DNA of 64,000 nucleotides from Branchiostoma floridae (taxonomy: Eukaryota; Chordata; Leptocardii; Amphioxiformes; Branchiostomatidae): positions 14,344,533 through 14,408,532 of the forward strand of contig NC_049990.1 in the NCBI RefSeq assembly GCF_000003815.2, in the 5' to 3' direction. Positions 59,199-64,000 of this stretch are shown piece by piece. The notes under the pieces were generated by a model. The model did not search any database. It was given only the letters and a program-made list of their open reading frames with translations, and had not been told where the DNA came from. Both the position numbers and the translations under genes were made by a program. Within the stretch, counting starts at the first letter, position 1. The number at the start of each line of letters is the position of its first letter.

Positions 59199-60476
59199 AA
59201 GGTAAACATCACAATATTTGATATCATTGTTGTTGTTGATGATTAAGGCACATTTCCATGAGACTCGCATGGAAGAATTTTAGCAATTTGCTGACATACA
59301 CTTACTGTGTGCTTGATTTCCATAGTGTCAATATCGTAAACTAAATACAATCTTACCGTTTTTTACCCACAGTGTAGATTGTAGGAAATTGGTCTGTAGT
59401 CCCAGTACAGATCGGACTAAAACTGAACAACAATGATACAACAAATGGTCTGGTTAGACAGGGATATATTCATCTGCCGAGGCGTTGTCACCAAGTCTCT
59501 TTGTGCAGAATGGGATCATAGGGGTGTTTGTCCAGATAATGTTGATTATAAAACACTAAGGACAAATCATTTCCATGCGGGGGGAGATTGAAACAATTAT
59601 CGATAATAATAATCAAAGGAAATTATGGCGGTGTATTATAATTATAGCAAATATTTTTCGAATTAAATTCACTAAAGCATAAAGAAAAACCATTCACTAC
59701 AACATAAAGAAATTGGTGTTGTTATGGTTGTAAAATTTTTTTCTACCATACAGTTTAATTGAGCTTACCAAGGATATTGCATCAGCAGACCAATTAGATC
59801 TTAGTTTCTGAATAGTTATGACATTTACGTCACTGCTTTTAAAAGGCAAATCCTTGAAAATTTCAAGGTCACACGACATTTGACAAGAAAGTGTCGAATG
59901 TGATGGGACTAGTTTGTTTTTTTCTTGACAGCTTAGAGGCCACCATTATGCATTCTAAGTCTTACAAAGAGATCTATGAAATTTTTAAGGACGTGAAGAT
60001 AACAGTTAGGTGATAAGCTGAAAAATCACCAGTAAGATGTATTGAATTCTTTTTGGACATCCTAAAAACTAGCATTTGAGGTAGATAAATATCGAACGGC
60101 AATTAAAAGTGTATTCTCAATGTATTTTAACTATTCTAACTGCAGTATGACGACATTCTACGGCATTCCAAAATTATTCAAAACATTCTTATCTCATTCG
60201 ATGGAGAACCAAAACGGCAAGACACTACGAATCCTGCCAGAATGTGGCCAAAAGAATATCTGCAATGCAGTGAAAATTTCTAGAATACTTTACGAATTCC
60301 CAGGAATATAAAAGCATTTTCATTTTGACCGCATTTTGGCTTGTTCCTTCTCGTGTGAAGGGGATATAAGGTCCATTTGGAATTCCCACCTGAATGGCCC
60401 CAAATGTGGTACGAATTTCGCAAAATAAAATACTTCATTCCGGCTGGTTCTGCTTGATTCCTGCTAATTTTAGATG
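59199..60476. other. Unassigned DNA between the duplicated blocks
   Basis: No gene or repeat boundary that I can support. Confidence 0.5.
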
Positions 60477-61262
60477 ATACTCCTTCCACGTCGTATTTGG
60501 TGTCTTATGAGTCAGGTCGTATTTACTGGAGCATAAAAAGTATTTTGTCGAGTCGGGGCAAAAGTACTGTATACTGTCCTAGATTTATCATATGTTATGT
60601 TCCAGGCCATGGGAAACGTGAATAGTTATTATTGTAACGGTTGGATTTTAAACAAATTTTAGTCTAAACGCGGTATCTATATGACGGTTACACATTTCTC
60701 AAGGTCACCACAGATTTACAGACTGGTGGCAGCTTTAATGAAGGATTTAGAATTTATAATATAAAGCAGGTGGTAACAAGAAAAGGCAACTTCACTTGAG
60801 TCTTTTCCGCCAGAATGTAAAAAGAGGTTTAGAAATATGATGTTTTTCTGGCTCGAGAAATGCTCCAAAAAAGACTAATCGGCTCTATGTTAAAAAAATA
60901 CTTACTGTATTCATTAATTTTGTTGCTGACGTGTACTTGTACCTCGTGATCTTTGAATAAGTCAAAAGATCCCTGATACAGGTATTGACGGGCGTATATA
61001 GGAGAATTTATTAATAGTGCTTATATTACTCGTAATTTTTAAGAAAATATTCTTAGTATAATTATACGTCATTATTCTTTCGTATTACGATAAACATTTT
61101 AAACCATATTTGCCATTTGACGTTTCTGTAAAGAAATAAAGCCACAAGTGACCAGTGAATAATGATTTGCTCTAAGAGTAATCAGTGCAATGCTTCGGGT
61201 ACTGAATGTACCTTTTGGTAATTGTTGCTTACATGTACTATCCACCTCTACTTATTGAATAA
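60477..61262 (+). repeat. 780 bp direct duplication, copy 2
   Basis: Second copy of 57995-58772 in the same orientation. Together they enclose 1.7 kb. Confidence 0.9.
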
Positions 61263-62103
61263 ACTAGAGTTCCACGAACACATACCTTTGCCAAATAAAC
61301 CAGGTTTGTTATGCAGAATGATGTCTGTAGACAAATGCGTTACTCATTTCATTTTATCTTATAACAAGACAGACCTGCAGAAAGTAGATTTCCCTAACAT
61401 TGCTTGGCACAGTACAATGATTATTGCCCTTTCAGAATTAAATTATAATAACCACTGAGAGAATCAATATACTATACAGGACTGTTTCAGAACTGCAATC
61501 TTCCACATTGAATAAGATAAACAAAATAATGCAACTCAACTCTAACCTAAGGGGCTCCTTATCGAACTTGACCTTCGTTTCCCCGACCCATACCTACCTA
61601 CCAAATATCATCAGGATCCATCCAAGGCTTCTCCAGTTATGCTGTTAACACACACACACACACAGAGAGACACACAAACACACCCAAAACATAACCTTAA
61701 CCCTCCTGACAAAGGTAAAAATGCCTGCTATCCCCAGGAACAAGTTGCTAGGGGCCCTAACATATGTCACTTCTTCCTATTAAGCACAACACCTATTTAA
61801 CTTTTAAAAATCAGGACCATACATGTTCCTGACTATTCGTTCAAGTCTCCGACCCCTAACCAACTCAAAGCTCAAAAGATATAGCACAAAGTATCTCTAT
61901 AGAAGCTAGGCATCTAAGTAGATCATATTACATGACACAGATTATACAACAATGTTTAAGAACTGGAATCTTCCAAATCTAATGAGGAAAACAATTACAA
62001 CTCTAAACTACACTGTACTGTAATGTACAGACCTACCCGGAATAGGAGTAGTAGGAGCGGTGAATTTGGTGAATAGGAGTAGGAGGAGCGGCTCTGTATT
62101 TTT
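61263..62103. other. Old dispersed repeat and CA microsatellite
   Basis: A segment near 61580-61770 (ATCATCAGGATCCATCC, ACACACAC run, GTTGCTAGGGGCCC) resembles 57120-57245 in word order and suggests a repeat family. No ORF. Confidence 0.45.
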
Positions 62104-62149
62104 TTCGACTACTTAGTATATCTCCGCGACTCGACCTCTGCTTGGAGAG
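62104..62149. mobile_element. Single terminus of the CTCCAAGCAGAGGT family
   Basis: TCGACCTCTGCTTGGAGAGT with the preceding TCCGCGAC and TTTTTTTCGACTAC words matches the right half of the elements in the inverted duplication, especially 21586-21692. No left terminus was found. Confidence 0.6.
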
Positions 62150-64000
62150 TATCAATTTACATGTCTCGGCATTCCTCGGTATTTCCCGGGTGGAATCGGG
62201 AAACAGACTCGTTTTGATGTGCAGGGGATTCCCCTATGTTGGGGAGGGTTGAAGCTGTAGTTTGGGAGTTTCTGCCTTGTGTATTTTCCTCAGAATCACA
62301 ATTTATTGATTGCCAATTATGCTGAAGAACCTAGAAGGGGTTGTGACACCGCTGAGGAAGAGATTGACGATGTTTCTAACACTGGAAGTTGATGAAAATC
62401 GGCATTTTGACTGCCATTTGCCGGTCCTGTACCTTGTGGTAGTATTTACAAAACTCTGTTTGGTTTCTTTGCCGTGAAAAAGGAGTAGGTGGGTGTTTTT
62501 GGTGTTTATCATAAAGGACTGAGGGCCATGAGTGTCTGAAATTGTTTTCAAATTATTGATCCAGCCAAATTTCTGCTTTGTAATTGTTTTTTTCCCCTAT
62601 GGGGGAGGGCAGCATGTTCAGACATGTATGTAACACTTTGAGGTAGCAAAGTCTGTTTTGGTTTTCCTCCAAGATTAACTCATAATTTTGGTGAAATTTT
62701 CCTGGTCAAACATTAGGGGAACACTGATAAGGCCCATCTTTTTACAACCGGTCAAGGCTTTAGGTACTATCTTTGCTAGCAAGAATAAAACAGTTACAGT
62801 CACTTACATACATTGTTTTATGTTTTTATTGATTCAGGAAGAATAGCAAGGCATTCTAGCCTAGTTTTCAGTGACTTAACGTTAGTTATTTTAGACTTTG
62901 TGGGTGATGTTATATACATTTCAAATATTTTTTGAGACTTCAAAGAAAAATTTTTACTGTCCTTTTGTGCAGTATTATTCCTTACAAACTAGATACAGTC
63001 TTTATCTTGATATATTCATATTCTACAGGTTCTTTAAAAAGCTTTTCAAAAATGTATAGTTTTACCTATCTAGCATATAAGTATCTGAACATCCCACAAA
63101 CAGTTCGTAGGTTGGTGCGCTTGAGGATCGACAATTTTAGCTACGATTCCTGTATGCGCCGAAAATTTTAGCACGTCCTCTAAGGGACACTGTTTCAACT
63201 TTATAAATATGTCCCTGGTCCTGCATAATTATAGAAATATTTATAAAGTGGAACTTGATACTTCTGATAGTTTCTAGATAATGATAACATTCTACCATTA
63301 TTTACCATTCTTTAAACCCTATCTAAGCATTGCAGTAGTACTGTTCGGGGCCACCAGGATCCTCCCCCATTACACCCTGAACTTGCTAATCTTTACATTA
63401 CAGCCAATGTAGATTTCCTTTAGTGGTAAATGCTCTGCCAGACTTTGGGTTTTAGGGCAGGAGGGCCTTTAGGGCCAATAGTTCCCCTGAAACTGGTTAT
63501 TTTGATAAGAAGCAGGTTTCTGCAGACTCACTTGACTCAATTTTTTTTCCAGTTTCTTCAATTTTACTGTCTTTTGGCCATTTTTGGTAGATTTTGTATT
63601 CTTTAGCATTATTGCAGTATGTACTCTCCTCAAATGCTTACAGGTCTACCCCATATAACATTTTAGTACAGATTTAGGCCCCTAAATGGAAGTAGAGTAG
63701 TCTTCTTATGTCAGGATGAGCAAGGTTTACCATTTTTTCCCTGATTTTGTCACTTTTTGCCAAATGACAGGTGGTCTGTCACTAGCCTCAGAACACAGTG
63801 CCACAGCCCCCTGACCCAGCTTCTCAGAAAGTATCCCCAAGGGAGCATTCCAGGTCAGAAACCTTTGAAACTTGGGATGATTGTTAGCAACCCCTTTCGG
63901 CACCAAGTGTAATTATTGAAATTTGTCAATCTTGAACTTGAAGCCCCTACAAGGGCAATGACCCTAATTGATGCAGCCGCAGAAGGCCCAAAATGAGTCC
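62150..64000. other. Unassigned DNA with dispersed repeats
   Basis: It contains the second copy (63185-63312) of the repeat at 42575-42720. No supported gene; the frame at 62932-63171 shows no motif. Confidence 0.5.

Noticed and set aside
58842-59246. Overlapping 100-113 codon frames on both strands at 58.9-59.2 kb
   Set aside because: They coincide with the GC-rich foldback element and reflect its composition.

Overview
The window reads as animal genomic DNA rather than a bacterial or viral genome. Coding pieces are short exons bounded by GT/AG splice sites, intergenic DNA is AT-rich, microsatellites are common, and relics of Tc1, piggyBac-like, hAT-like, pogo-like and retroelement sequences lie throughout. 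A type II membrane protein with an NHL-repeat ectodomain, the density of palindromic miniature elements and the apparent allele-like polymorphism fit a cephalochordate (amphioxus, Branchiostoma) best. That is an inference, not a proof. Two 100-base runs of N (40141-40240 and 43077-43176) are assembly gaps.

Layout. 1-5.2 kb is non-coding with simple repeats. 5.2-6.3 kb holds an eIF4E-like exon with a frameshift and a broken first exon of a SWIM/YqaJ-type family. 6.3-14.0 kb is mostly unassigned, with a pogo-type DDE transposase relic at 12.34-12.77 kb. 14,001-29,289 is one very large inverted duplication: two arms of about 6.7-6.9 kb around a 1.7 kb centre. The arms carry mirror copies of a GCGATCGC minisatellite and of small foldback elements ending in CTCCAAGCAGA. 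One arm alone carries a 970 bp TTAA-flanked piggyBac-like element whose empty site is intact in the other arm; a 740 bp segment is present only in the opposite arm. 29.3-33.6 kb has tandem 290 bp repeats and no gene. 33.6-36.6 kb is a cluster of broken transposon ORFs with a second piggyBac-like miniature element. 38.2-40.1 kb is a YqaJ-like ORF split by a 1.5 kb insertion with 206 bp terminal direct repeats. 41.76-42.33 kb is a C2H2 zinc-finger exon. 43.4-47.6 kb holds a 21 bp VNTR, another YqaJ relic, a Tc1 copy nested in an older palindrome and a hAT-type miniature element. 47.7-50.8 kb is a LINE tail plus unassigned DNA.

The one convincing live gene runs on the minus strand from about 56.43 kb (5' end not found) to 51.50 kb. 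Four exons join in frame to encode at least 1,069 residues: about 43 copies of an 11-residue Asn/Gln/Pro/Cys repeat, a linker, one transmembrane helix, a Ser/Thr linker and an NHL beta-propeller. Its last 20 or so codons, its stop and its best poly(A) signal come from a foldback transposable element. 57-64 kb holds a 780 bp direct duplication, an ACGTG-rich miniature element and dispersed repeats.

I found no ordinary gene cluster whose members act together. The interest lies in structural rearrangement, nested mobile elements with readable insertion history, and the repeat-rich membrane protein.
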